Below are positions 43,084-51,473 of a stretch of 64,000 bases of DNA, piece by piece. The first letter of the stretch is position 1. Every line of letters begins with the position of its first letter. The notes beneath the pieces were generated by a model, which saw nothing but the letters and a program-made list of their open reading frames with translations, made no database searches and was not told the DNA's origin. The stretch is from Enterococcus florum (lineage in GTDB: Bacteria > Bacillota > Bacilli > Lactobacillales > Enterococcaceae), in contig NZ_BJCC01000010.1 of assembly GCF_004309355.1 (NCBI RefSeq), positions 124,001-188,000 of the forward strand, in the 5' to 3' direction. The position numbers and the translations under genes were made by a program.

Positions 43084-43984
43084 AGAGTGCACTTGCTTGA
43101 TCCATCAACTCTGGAACGTATTCATACCTTTCAAAAGCCTGCGGGTCGTGGATCAAAAAACGTTCTGCCCAATTGCGTGCTTCGAAGAAAGTCAACATTT
43201 CTGAATCGATTGGCTGGAAGGGTGTCTCTAAAAACAAAGGCAATTCTTCAAACGACCGCTGTTGCAATTGAAAAACATTCTCTGGTTTGTAAAGACGGTA
43301 ATAAGCAATCATCGGATTTTCTGTTAGAAGCTTTTTTCGGAAAAAACTAGATTCAAAGGTCCGCAGAGTAACGCCAAATTGCCCCGCACGCATGATCTCT
43401 AAGATACTGGTCGCACTTGCCATTAAGGCGACATATTCAGAATAAGGCAAATAGCCTTTTTGATCATTCCCCCGAGCTGGCAAAATGTGGTAATACGTTG
43501 TCAACGCTAGTTTATCGAAGTCCTGTTTAAGCGCCATCGCTTCCTGCTTGCGGCCATTGTCTGCTGCACCGAAGAAAATGTCGTACGCCTTTTGCGGAGT
43601 TGGACATCGCATGTTTCCAGAGTAAAAGGAGCTGTTGTGTATCAACCCAAGATCACGGGCTTCTAAAGGATCAAAGTGGGCAATCTGATCAATCGCAGGA
43701 GAGTGTAACCCAGCATCCAGCAAGCGATAATGCCGATCTAGAAAATGGTTCCAAAAAAACAGAACGATCTTTGCCTTAGTATACGGACGAATATGCTCTG
43801 CCATCTCAGGATCAAACCCGTAATCTAAAAAAATAATCAATTCATAAAAAGGAAGACGGCGCAACAGGTCGTGTTCGGCTGGGTCAAAGAGTTGATGGGC
43901 TGAACAGACATCTAAATCCACAATGCTTGAAAAAAAGTAAAGTTCTCGATCTTTAGCAACGAGAAGTATTCGGTGGTCATTCAT
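43082..43984 (-). CDS. Glycosyltransferase-like protein (polysaccharide biosynthesis type)
   Basis: A 300-residue soluble protein resembling a group of lipopolysaccharide/capsule biosynthesis proteins and GT-B glycosyltransferases. Suggestive motifs are YDIFFGAADNGRKQEAM near residue 135, and the C-terminal SATSILEIMRAGQFGVTLRTFES followed by FFRKKLLTENP, like the nucleotide-sugar half of GT-B enzymes. It is not in a polysaccharide cluster. Start ATG 43984 is uncertain; GTG 43993 is possible. Assignment is moderate. Confidence 0.55.
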   Translation of the reverse strand: MNDHRILLVAKDRELYFFSSIVDLDVCSAHQLFDPAEHDLLRRLPFYELIIFLDYGFDPEMAEHIRPYTKAKIVLFFWNHFLDRHYRLLDAGLHSPAIDQIAHFDPLEARDLGLIHNSSFYSGNMRCPTPQKAYDIFFGAADNGRKQEAMALKQDFDKLALTTYYHILPARGNDQKGYLPYSEYVALMASATSILEIMRAGQFGVTLRTFESSFFRKKLLTENPMIAYYRLYKPENVFQLQQRSFEELPLFLETPFQPIDSEMLTFFEARNWAERFLIHDPQAFERYEYVPELMDQASAL

Positions 43985-44114
43985 TCTGCTCACGGCTTTC
44001 TATATGGATGTGGCACCATCATAGTGTTCGTGGAAGAAAATAACGACTTTTTTGCTTGTGGAAAACTGCACAGAGAAAAAAGAGCAGGATCGTTTGATCC
44101 TGCTCCGCTAACTA

Positions 44115-44651
44115 TTAGGAATGACTGTGAGCCTTGAAGTGTGAGACCCAGCGTTTGTAAGGCAACACGCTGCCTAGGAAATAGGTCATGATGCTTTGTA
44201 CAGGAATCCAGATGACTGCTTTGATCAGGCGCGGTGCCCAGATGATCCAACTGTTCAGCGGAACACTGTACATGATCGCCAACCACAAGGGAGTCAGGAT
44301 CAAGTTGATCAATACATTGACCACCAAGACTGACTGGATCGAATTTTTCCAGGTGATCTCTTTTTTGTAAAAGAAGTAGCCATAGATCGCTCCTTCTAAA
44401 AAAGCGTTCAGGGTGAATCCGATGAAGAACGGCGCTTTTGGCAGCAAAGCCATGCCGACAAAATCGGCAACGACAGCTCCGATCCCAGACCATAACGGTC
44501 CAAACAACATACCCATGATGATCTCTGGAACGAAGGTGAAACTGACCTTCAAAAACTGTGTTTCAATCCCAAGTACACGAGACAACGTGACCATCAAGGC
44601 AATCAATAAAGCCATAGTAGTGATGCTTCTAGCATCCATTTTTTTCTTCAT
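44115..44651 (-). CDS. folT: Folate ECF transporter substrate-binding protein FolT
   Basis: A 178-residue membrane S-component with about six hydrophobic segments. ARSITTMALLIALMVTLSRVLGIE, TFVPEIIMGMLFGPLWSGIGA and GFTLNAFLEGAIYGYFF fit FolT. It captures folates and docks to a shared EcfAA'T module encoded elsewhere. ATG 44651 lies 9 bases after AGGAG; the ATG three codons earlier touches the SD. A tetrahydrofolate riboswitch precedes it. Confidence 0.9.
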   Translation of the reverse strand: MKKKMDARSITTMALLIALMVTLSRVLGIETQFLKVSFTFVPEIIMGMLFGPLWSGIGAVVADFVGMALLPKAPFFIGFTLNAFLEGAIYGYFFYKKEITWKNSIQSVLVVNVLINLILTPLWLAIMYSVPLNSWIIWAPRLIKAVIWIPVQSIMTYFLGSVLPYKRWVSHFKAHSHS

Positions 44652-44668
44652 TTCTAGCATCTCCTTTA

Positions 44669-44785
44669 AGAGCTGCTACATCTTCATGCAGCGAATGCGA
44701 AAACAAAACCGCAGACCGAAGTCTTTCGTCCAAAAGGCAACATCCCATCCTTTCAGCACTTAACGCTTTGCTTTCTACTCTGATT
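44669..44785 (-). promoter_or_regulatory. Tetrahydrofolate (THF) riboswitch of folT
   Basis: On the minus strand the leader has the conserved parts of the THF aptamer in order: GAGTAG (at 44775-44780), GCGTTAAGTG, GATGGGATGTTGCC and GACGAA, and a closing CTCT at 44669-44672, immediately before the AGGAG SD (44661-44665). That layout suggests control of translation start by SD occlusion. Match made from memory of the consensus. Confidence 0.87.
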
Positions 44786-44928
44786 TATTTTTGGGGGTAG
44801 ACCCGAGGAAAATAGTAACACAGAACCTCTTACAAGGCAATTTTTGTTGCGTTGATGGTGGCTGGTACAAGTCATATTCTTTCGTTTTAGAAAAGCAATT
44901 CTCTATAATAAAGGAGGAGGTGTCGAAT

Positions 44929-45549
44929 TTGGAAACAAAAACAGAATTTGAAGTCATGGTCAGCAATTTGGCCAATCGCTTTTTGTACAGCACGTTGCAA
45001 GCCCCCCAACGACTTTTGCCCTTAGCAGAAACGATCGTCAAGCAAGCGCAACGCATAGCTGAAGAAAATTCACCACAAGAAGCCATTCGAATTGCTGCAA
45101 AACAGCTGCTTCAGGTCATGGATCGGACGACATTTGTGACCGATCAGTTTGCTAAGGCTGTGTTAGCAGAAACCTATGAACAGTTGGACGAGGTTGTTTT
45201 GCTGGGTCAGCTGGAGGAAGTAAAGGGCTACTCTGACAACGAAGGCCAGCTCTTGTCCTTGCTCGAAGCTTCGCTTGAAAAAAATGTGGAACAGGGGGTT
45301 CCTCTGGAAACGATCTATTATGAAAATTACTTAGTAGAGTACGCTTGCTCTTTGATGGAAACTTCTGTTTTGCAGCATTTAAAGGAGAAGCCTCAACTGC
45401 TGCAGCAGCTGAAACCATTGATGGAAGAGGAATACAGTGATGTGCCGTACAAAATATTTCAGTTGATCGGCCAAAATTTTAAAAAGGAATTGGCTAAAAA
45501 TTATTATTCTTACGAGACTGCCGTAAGAATCAGCAAAACTGAGAATTAA
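44929..45549 (+). CDS. Unrecognised cytoplasmic protein, TTG start
   Basis: A 206-residue acidic, mostly helical protein without membrane segments or known motif. Runs such as LPLAETIVKQAQRIAEEN and QLLQQLKPLMEEEY suggest helical bundles. TTG 44929 was chosen since GGAGGAGGTG (44913-44922) sits 7-8 bases ahead; upstream in-frame codons would run through the promoter -10 TATAAT (44904-44909). As with the SpoU gene, this -10 is nearly on the SD, so the leader is very short. It ends in a good terminator. Confidence 0.65.
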   Translation: METKTEFEVMVSNLANRFLYSTLQAPQRLLPLAETIVKQAQRIAEENSPQEAIRIAAKQLLQVMDRTTFVTDQFAKAVLAETYEQLDEVVLLGQLEEVKGYSDNEGQLLSLLEASLEKNVEQGVPLETIYYENYLVEYACSLMETSVLQHLKEKPQLLQQLKPLMEEEYSDVPYKIFQLIGQNFKKELAKNYYSYETAVRISKTEN

Positions 45550-45551
45550 TC

Positions 45552-45591
45552 AAATCTCCCCCAGAACATACCATTCTAGGGGAGATTTTTT
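45552..45591 (+). terminator. Terminator after the unrecognised gene
   Basis: AAATCTCCCC (45552-45561) / GGGGAGATTT (45579-45588) followed by T. Confidence 0.85.
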
Positions 45592-45626
45592 GGTTTGATT
45601 TACAATAAGCGCGCAACTGCTCGTCT

Positions 45627-46529
45627 TTAATAGATCGTTTCCTTGGAATCCGAGTGAGCCAAAATATATTCTTTGAAATTGATCACGGCAGGCGTTAAAT
45701 ACGCATCCTTGTTGGTGGCCAAATAAAAGTAGCGCTCCCAGCGCAGGTTCTTTAGCCGAATTTTTTTTAACGGCAGCGATTCTAAGATATTCATATTTGG
45801 GATTACAGCGATACCGAAACCCTGACTCACAAAACCAGCGATGACTTGGTCAACGGTGACCTCATAGATGATGTTATACGTACAATCGTGCTTTTGAAAC
45901 ACACTGTCGATGATGCTGCGCAGGCCGCTGTTCTGACTAAAACCGATTTGATCGTAAGGTTGTGTTTGCTCTAAATAAATCTCATCAAATTGTGCCAGCG
46001 GATGGTCTAGTGGTGTGATCACTACCAGTTCCTGGTTGGCAACTGGAATAAATTCAATCGTGGGTTCATCAGGCAGATAAGAACAAATGCCAATGTCATA
46101 ACGCATAGACTTAATGCCTTCGACGATCTCCTTGGTCACTCCAGCGGAGGAATGAAAATCAAATTCGATCTCCTTATCTGAATTGCTGTCTATGAAGCCT
46201 TTCGTCAATCGGGGCACATACTTCGTTCCTAGTACAGGCAAAAATGCGAAACTGATGTATCCGCTCCCTTTACTGATCTTAGAAACCGTTTCAATGCCCG
46301 TATCCAACAACTCTAACGTACGGCCAACATAATCATGAAAAATCTTGCCCGGTTTGGTTAAAACCACATTGCGTCCCTTTTTCTCAAACAGGGTCACCCC
46401 TAACTCGTCCTCCAAAGAAGCAATCGCATTGCTGAGACTAGGCTGTGTCACGTTCAAAAGTTTGCTTGAACGAGTATAGTGCTGTTCTTTGGCCAGCACC
46501 TCAAAATATTTCAAGTGTTGTAGATTCAT
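45627..46529 (-). CDS. LysR-family transcriptional regulator
   Basis: A 300-residue LTTR. The N-terminal HTH reads MNLQHLKYFEVLAKEQHYTRSS with NVTQPSLSNAIASLEDELGV and LFEKKGR; residues 90-300 form the effector domain. ATG 46529 has GGAG 9 bases ahead. It is divergent from the catabolic cluster 46826-55217 and is its likely regulator; an ATC-N9-GAT site at 50080-50094 in front of the second transcription unit supports that. Confidence 0.92.
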   Translation of the reverse strand: MNLQHLKYFEVLAKEQHYTRSSKLLNVTQPSLSNAIASLEDELGVTLFEKKGRNVVLTKPGKIFHDYVGRTLELLDTGIETVSKISKGSGYISFAFLPVLGTKYVPRLTKGFIDSNSDKEIEFDFHSSAGVTKEIVEGIKSMRYDIGICSYLPDEPTIEFIPVANQELVVITPLDHPLAQFDEIYLEQTQPYDQIGFSQNSGLRSIIDSVFQKHDCTYNIIYEVTVDQVIAGFVSQGFGIAVIPNMNILESLPLKKIRLKNLRWERYFYLATNKDAYLTPAVINFKEYILAHSDSKETIY

Positions 46530-46825
46530 AATCGTAAACTCCACTCATTTTTTATATATTATAGCAAAATCTATATCTTTTACCTATAGGTTATTCGATA
46601 AAAACCAATTAGATATTTTGGGATAAGCACGATAGAATAATAACGAAAAGTGATTGTGAAATAAAAAACATTGCAATGAAACGATTTTACGAAAAATATC
46701 ACTGAAAAAAAATACGCTTTTCCAGATGCAGTACGGCTTTTTTTTTAAAAACCTAGTACACCTGGCTTTCTTTTATCTAGTCATGTGAAAGTCATAACAT
46801 TAATAGAAATTTGGGAGGAACCAAA
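46530..46825. promoter_or_regulatory. Divergent control region of the LysR gene and the catabolic cluster
   Basis: About 296 AT-rich bases without ORF. The palindrome ACCTATAGGT (46582-46591) followed by TTATTCGATAA lies near the LysR start and is a candidate autoregulatory LTTR site. I could not settle a promoter for the plus-strand gene. SD GGGAGGA is at 46812-46818. Confidence 0.45.
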
Positions 46826-47677
46826 ATGAAAAAAGTACCTTTAACAATCAGTTCGTTTACCTTAGGTGTTGAGATCGACTTCGAGGAACGTGTGAAAGCA
46901 GCAAAAGCGGCAGGCTTTGATGGAATCGGTATTCGGGCAGAAACGTATATGCTGGCAGTAAAACAAGGGTATTCTGATGAAAGAATGTTGGAAATCTTAG
47001 AAGAGAATGACATGAAGGTCACAGAAGTAGAATACATCACGATGTGGACAGATCCGAACAAAACAGCAGAAGCACCAAGCACTTTGCTGCAGCAGTTCAA
47101 GGAACAAACGATTTACCACATGGCTCGTTTATTCGGAGTGGGCCACATTAACTGCGGACTGATGGAGAATGATTCCTTAGAGGTACAGATCCAAGCATTC
47201 AAAGAATTGTGTGAACGTGCGAAGGAATTAGTGATTGGGTTAGAATTCATGCCTTACAGCGGTGTGCCGGATCTAAAAACGGCTTGGGAGATCGTAAAAG
47301 GGGCAGATTGCGAAAACGGAATGTTGATTTTAGATACATGGCACTGGGCACGTGCGAATTCAAAACCAGAAGATTTGAAAGGTATACCGGCTGAAAAAGT
47401 CGTATCCATCCAAATCTGTGATGTTTTAGAACGTCCTTATCCAACTGAGATTTTACGTGAAGAATCATTGCATGACCGCCTTTGCCCAGGAACGGGCTGG
47501 GGAGATACAGTTGGCTTCCTGAAAGCCTTGAAAGAGCACGGTGTGAACCCGCGTGTCGTGGGAACAGAAGTGATCTCAGATAACAACTTGCGTCTTGGTT
47601 ACGAAAAAGCAGCAAAAATGAATTATGACACAAGTATCGATGTGATCAAACAAGCTTGGCCAGAGCTGTTGGATTAA
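46826..47677 (+). CDS. Sugar-phosphate isomerase/epimerase-like TIM barrel
   Basis: A 283-residue xylose-isomerase-like barrel (AP endonuclease 2 family). Metal-ligand candidates lie in [11 protein letters not shown] (Glu), [11 protein letters not shown] (Asp, His), SIQICDV (Gln) and VVGTEVIS (Glu). The fold includes sugar epimerases, inosose dehydratase and 3-dehydroshikimate dehydratases. The shikimate-dehydrogenase-like gene next door makes a 3-dehydroshikimate dehydratase attractive, but that is inference. ATG 46826 follows GGGAGGA. First gene of the cluster. Confidence 0.78.
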   Translation: MKKVPLTISSFTLGVEIDFEERVKAAKAAGFDGIGIRAETYMLAVKQGYSDERMLEILEENDMKVTEVEYITMWTDPNKTAEAPSTLLQQFKEQTIYHMARLFGVGHINCGLMENDSLEVQIQAFKELCERAKELVIGLEFMPYSGVPDLKTAWEIVKGADCENGMLILDTWHWARANSKPEDLKGIPAEKVVSIQICDVLERPYPTEILREESLHDRLCPGTGWGDTVGFLKALKEHGVNPRVVGTEVISDNNLRLGYEKAAKMNYDTSIDVIKQAWPELLD

Positions 47678-47752
47678 AATAAAGGTTCAATAAACAAGGA
47701 TTTAATAGTATACTATCCGATGAGCATAAAGGAATAACAAAGGAGAGAAGAC

Positions 47753-48604
47753 ATGTTAGAAGGAATCTCAGGAAAAACCAGCTTGTATGCTTTGTTTGGC
47801 ACTCCTGTAGGACATTCAGGATCACCAGCCATGTATAATTATGCGTTTGAACAATTAGGAATAGACGCCGTGTATTTAGCGTTCGATGTGCAATTAGAGG
47901 AAACTCAAAAGGCGGTTGAAGCCGTTCGTACTTTTGGCTTATTGGGTGGAAACGTGACGATGCCTTGCAAAGGCGAAGCAGCCAAATACATGGATGAATT
48001 GTCGCCAGCAGCACAAATGGTCGGTGCAATCAACGTTTATAAAAATGAAGATGGCAAATTGACTGGACATATTACTGATGGTGTCGGCTTTGTGGATAAT
48101 TTAAAAGACCACGGTGTTGATCCGAAGGGTAAAAAATTTGTGGTCTTTGGTACAGGCGGTGCAGCCACAGCGATTCAGGTTCAATTGGCGATCGAGGGGG
48201 CTTCAGCGATCTCGATCTTCAATATGAAGGATCAGTTCTTTGCTAAGGGCGAACAGACCGTTGAACGGGTCAAAGCAAACTACCCAGAGTTGGATATCGC
48301 TATTTATGATTTAGCAGATAACGATTTAGTGAAAGAAAAAATAGCAGCAGCAGATGTGTTAGTCAACGGAACGATCGTCGGCATGGGCAAGGACTCGACA
48401 GATACCTTGGTCAAAGATACCAACTTATTCCACAAGGATCTGATCGTGGCCGACGCTATTTACAACCCGCCAAAAACCCAAATGATCAAGGATGCAGAAG
48501 CAAAAGGCTGCAAGACCGTGACTGGTGAAGGAATGCTTTTGGCACAAGGAAAAGCAGCATTCAAAATTTTCACAGGACAAGAACTTCCTGTAAAACCGAA
48601 ATAA
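47753..48604 (+). CDS. Shikimate/quinate dehydrogenase family protein
   Basis: A 283-residue AroE/YdiB-type protein. HSGSPAMYNYAFEQLG (the SxS substrate site), NVTMPCK with catalytic Lys73, and HITDGVGF with Asp109 precede the nucleotide loop VVFGTGGAATAIQVQL. It interconverts shikimate or quinate with the 3-dehydro compound. Its place in a catabolic cluster with carriers favours uptake and oxidation of a hydroaromatic acid over biosynthesis. A palindromic ATAGTATACTAT (47705-47716) upstream includes a plausible -10 (TATACT), with TTCAAT 17 bases before. Confidence 0.85.
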   Translation: MLEGISGKTSLYALFGTPVGHSGSPAMYNYAFEQLGIDAVYLAFDVQLEETQKAVEAVRTFGLLGGNVTMPCKGEAAKYMDELSPAAQMVGAINVYKNEDGKLTGHITDGVGFVDNLKDHGVDPKGKKFVVFGTGGAATAIQVQLAIEGASAISIFNMKDQFFAKGEQTVERVKANYPELDIAIYDLADNDLVKEKIAAADVLVNGTIVGMGKDSTDTLVKDTNLFHKDLIVADAIYNPPKTQMIKDAEAKGCKTVTGEGMLLAQGKAAFKIFTGQELPVKPK

Positions 48605-48687
48605 TGACTTGTTCTTCGTGTGCTTGTTCAAGAGGAGAAGCACACGAAGGGATCAACAGGATCAATTAAGCAATCGAGGAGAGAAAA

Positions 48688-49971
48688 ATGAGAGCAAAAA
48701 AATATGTTATGTCCTTACTCACTGTATATTTGTGCTATTTTACACATGGTATGCAAGCACTTATTCTTAGTCAAAATATGCCTTATTTCTATGAAAAATG
48801 GGGCTACACAGATGTTACCGCTGGAGCTGCAGCCGTTTCATTGGCCATTACAGCGACTGGTTTTGGTAAATTTATCTCAGTTTGGATCGGTGGAGAGATT
48901 TCTGATAAGATCGGCCGTAAAAAAATGGCGATCGGCGGTGCCCTGCTTTACATTATTTGTTTTGCTGGTTTGCTGCTTAGCCCAAGCATGATCATTGCTT
49001 CGATCTGTGCCTTCATGGCCGGTGTGGCAACCTCTGGTTTCTGGGATGCATCCCTTTATCCAGCAGTACAAGAAGCGGCACCTAAGTATGCTGGGTCTGC
49101 ATTGATCGGAATCAAATTGTTCGTTTCGCTAGGCGGCATCTTCTATCCATTGATGGTCGTGAATTTCACTGAAATGGGTTCACCTCAATTGAACGTGATC
49201 ATTCCGTTGGTATTGTCTGTTGCCTGTCTGGTTTTAGCAGCCGTTTCACCATTCGTTTATGACGATTTGATGAAGGGCAGTGGAGACTCCAAAGACGGCA
49301 GTCATGCAGATGCTATTAAAAAAGAGATCGACGATGCAAAAGCAAAATTGTTGGTAAAACCAAACGGATTAGTAAACTTTATCACAATGTTTTACGCGTT
49401 CTTATGTATGTTTATCATGTACGGTGCGCAGCAATACACGAAAGCGTTTGGGTTGAGCAATGCAGGTTTATCTGAGATCCAAGCAGCCGGATTAACTTCG
49501 ATCTATACCTTCGGCGGAATCATCGCTGTTGTATTCTGGGCAATCATGATGGGTAAGCTTCGTTGGAACCCATTAAAGGTGTTAGTGATCGATTCTATCT
49601 TCACGGCATTGGCGTTGGCGATCGTATTGATCATTCGCCATCCAACAGTTATCTACATCAGTATCGCTGCTCTGGGCTTCTTCGCTTCCGGCGGGGCACT
49701 GCAAACAGGACTGGGCGTACGTCAAATGTTTTGTCCAGGACCTAAAGGGAGAAATACTGGGATCTACTATACGTTCATGGGATTTGCCAGTACCTTCTTA
49801 CCCTTCGTCGTAGCAGCGATGACAAGATCGGTCGGGGAAACGCAAGCCGTTTATCTGATGATGGTACTGTTGTTAGCCGCAGCTGTCATAGCAACTGTAA
49901 TGATGTTCTACCTTGTTGGACAACATAAAAAAGTTTTTGGTTACAGTGCATTTGATAAACTGCGCGACTAA
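48688..49971 (+). CDS. MFS transporter
   Basis: A 427-residue carrier with 12 predicted membrane segments. The loop between segments 2 and 3 reads GGEISDKIGRKKMAIGG, the MFS signature, and a central hydrophilic loop (about residues 195-225) splits the two halves. Close to the shikimate-dehydrogenase-like gene, it probably imports the acid substrate of the cluster. SD GAGGAGAG lies before the ATG. A strong hairpin follows. Confidence 0.9.
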   Translation: MRAKKYVMSLLTVYLCYFTHGMQALILSQNMPYFYEKWGYTDVTAGAAAVSLAITATGFGKFISVWIGGEISDKIGRKKMAIGGALLYIICFAGLLLSPSMIIASICAFMAGVATSGFWDASLYPAVQEAAPKYAGSALIGIKLFVSLGGIFYPLMVVNFTEMGSPQLNVIIPLVLSVACLVLAAVSPFVYDDLMKGSGDSKDGSHADAIKKEIDDAKAKLLVKPNGLVNFITMFYAFLCMFIMYGAQQYTKAFGLSNAGLSEIQAAGLTSIYTFGGIIAVVFWAIMMGKLRWNPLKVLVIDSIFTALALAIVLIIRHPTVIYISIAALGFFASGGALQTGLGVRQMFCPGPKGRNTGIYYTFMGFASTFLPFVVAAMTRSVGETQAVYLMMVLLLAAAVIATVMMFYLVGQHKKVFGYSAFDKLRD

Positions 49972-49991
49972 TTTACAAGTGAGAAAAAAAT

Positions 49992-50040
49992 GGAGGAACG
50001 ACTATTTTCTTTTTTGAGAAAATAGTTGCCTCCTTGTTTT
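49992..50040 (+). terminator. Terminator after the MFS gene
   Basis: GGAGG...GACTATTTTCT (49992-50010) pairs imperfectly with GAGAAAATAGTTGCCTCC (50016-50033), then TTGTTTT. Confidence 0.75.
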
Positions 50041-50067
50041 GCTATATACGAGTATGTATGTAAAAAA

Positions 50068-50097
50068 TTGATAGAACGTATCCAAATTGTGGATACT
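50068..50097 (+). promoter_or_regulatory. Promoter with LysR-type site before the second transcription unit
   Basis: TTGATA (50068-50073), 18-base spacer and GATACT (50092-50097). The inverted repeat GTATCC (50078-50083) / GGATAC (50091-50096) contains ATC-N9-GAT (50080-50094), the classic LTTR half-site spacing, between the -35 and the -10. Confidence 0.55.
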
Positions 50098-50117
50098 AGG
50101 GATTTTAGGGGGTACCC

Positions 50118-51446
50118 ATGAATATTTTAATTGGGATGTTATTGATTCTTTCTTTTGCAGGAATGGTTACATATTGTATCAAAGGGCACAATTTGATGAT
50201 CGGCTTCTTCATTATGGCAACGATCTGGACCTTCTTGCCGATCATCGGCAACCTGTTATCGCCGAATGCGGCGTTTGATGGGTTGACGATCCACGATATG
50301 CTGAAGCAGGTTTACCAGACTGCGCCAGAAAAATACGGTGCTTCCGTCATGAATATCTTCTTGGGAGCATTTTTTGGGCGTATTCTATTGGACACAGGCA
50401 TTGCAGCCACCATTATTCGAAAAAGCGTGGAGCTTGGCGGGGACAACCCTGCAGTCATCTTGGCAATCGTGAATCTGATCAGCGGCTTCATTTTTACTTC
50501 GATGACAGGTGGAGGCTCGGTGATTGCGATTGCGGTCATCGTTCTGCCGATCCTCTTTTCGATCGGAATTCCCAAAGTGATTGGTTTCTTTTCTTTTACA
50601 GGATCCGTTGCAGCAGGAATCTTTTTAAATCCAATCAACTTTGGACAATACTCGGCCTTTTTCCTTAACTCAAAAGGCGGAGTAGAATATACCTACAATG
50701 ATTATTTTCCGTTTGGTATTTTGGCATTTGCAGTGATGATTACCGTCGTGTCGATCGCTTCTATGTTCTATTTGAAAATGGAAAATCTGACCTATTCATG
50801 GGCAGCGACAAAAAAAACGGAGGTCGTTGATGCACCAGGAATTTCGTTAATCACGCCTTTTTTACCTGTTGTAGGAGTGATCGTGTTTAAATTACCAGTG
50901 ATTCTTTGCTTTATTCTCGCTAGTTTATATGGACTAGGCGTCTGTGGTGGATTGAAAGGCAGCTTTAGAGACATTTGCCGGACGATTTCCAGAATCTTCA
51001 CTGAAGGAGTAAAGGACATGTCCGCTCTGATCGCTTTCTGGATCACACTGGCCATGTTCAACGATGCAGCAGTCTATGCAGCTCCTTATTTTCAAGAGAT
51101 CATTGGTGGTTTAATTCCTCAATCGCCTTTGGCATTGTGCATTTTGTTTGGTGTTTTGGCTCCTTTGACTTGGTTTAAGGGTCCGCTATCATTGATTGGA
51201 TCAGGAGCCGCCTTATTGGCAGTGGTTAGTCAGACGACGAATTACCCAACAACATTCCTGTATCCATTGTTTGCCTCTGTTTTGATCGGGATGGCTCACT
51301 TTGATATCACAATCTCTTGGAATGCTTGGGGATTGGGCTTCAACCGAATCAAGAGTGTGGACTATATGAAGATCGCCTTAATCCCTGGAACAGTGGTTGC
51401 GCTGATTTTGGAAATTGCCAACTTTTTCCTCAACAATCCAATATAG
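50118..51446 (+). CDS. Ion-transporter superfamily carrier (GntP/CitMHS-like)
   Basis: A 442-residue membrane protein with about 11 hydrophobic segments and two repeated halves. The motif LISGFIFTSMTGGGSVIAIAVIVLP in the first half and FGVLAPLTWFKGPLSLIGSGAAL in the second are the re-entrant loops typical of this superfamily, which moves organic anions such as gluconate or citrate with protons or sodium. SD GGGGG lies 5 bases before ATG. It precedes the HyuA-like gene by 27 bases. Confidence 0.78.
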   Translation: MNILIGMLLILSFAGMVTYCIKGHNLMIGFFIMATIWTFLPIIGNLLSPNAAFDGLTIHDMLKQVYQTAPEKYGASVMNIFLGAFFGRILLDTGIAATIIRKSVELGGDNPAVILAIVNLISGFIFTSMTGGGSVIAIAVIVLPILFSIGIPKVIGFFSFTGSVAAGIFLNPINFGQYSAFFLNSKGGVEYTYNDYFPFGILAFAVMITVVSIASMFYLKMENLTYSWAATKKTEVVDAPGISLITPFLPVVGVIVFKLPVILCFILASLYGLGVCGGLKGSFRDICRTISRIFTEGVKDMSALIAFWITLAMFNDAAVYAAPYFQEIIGGLIPQSPLALCILFGVLAPLTWFKGPLSLIGSGAALLAVVSQTTNYPTTFLYPLFASVLIGMAHFDITISWNAWGLGFNRIKSVDYMKIALIPGTVVALILEIANFFLNNPI

Positions 51447-51473
51447 ATTTTAAGAAGTAAGGAGAATTTCAAC

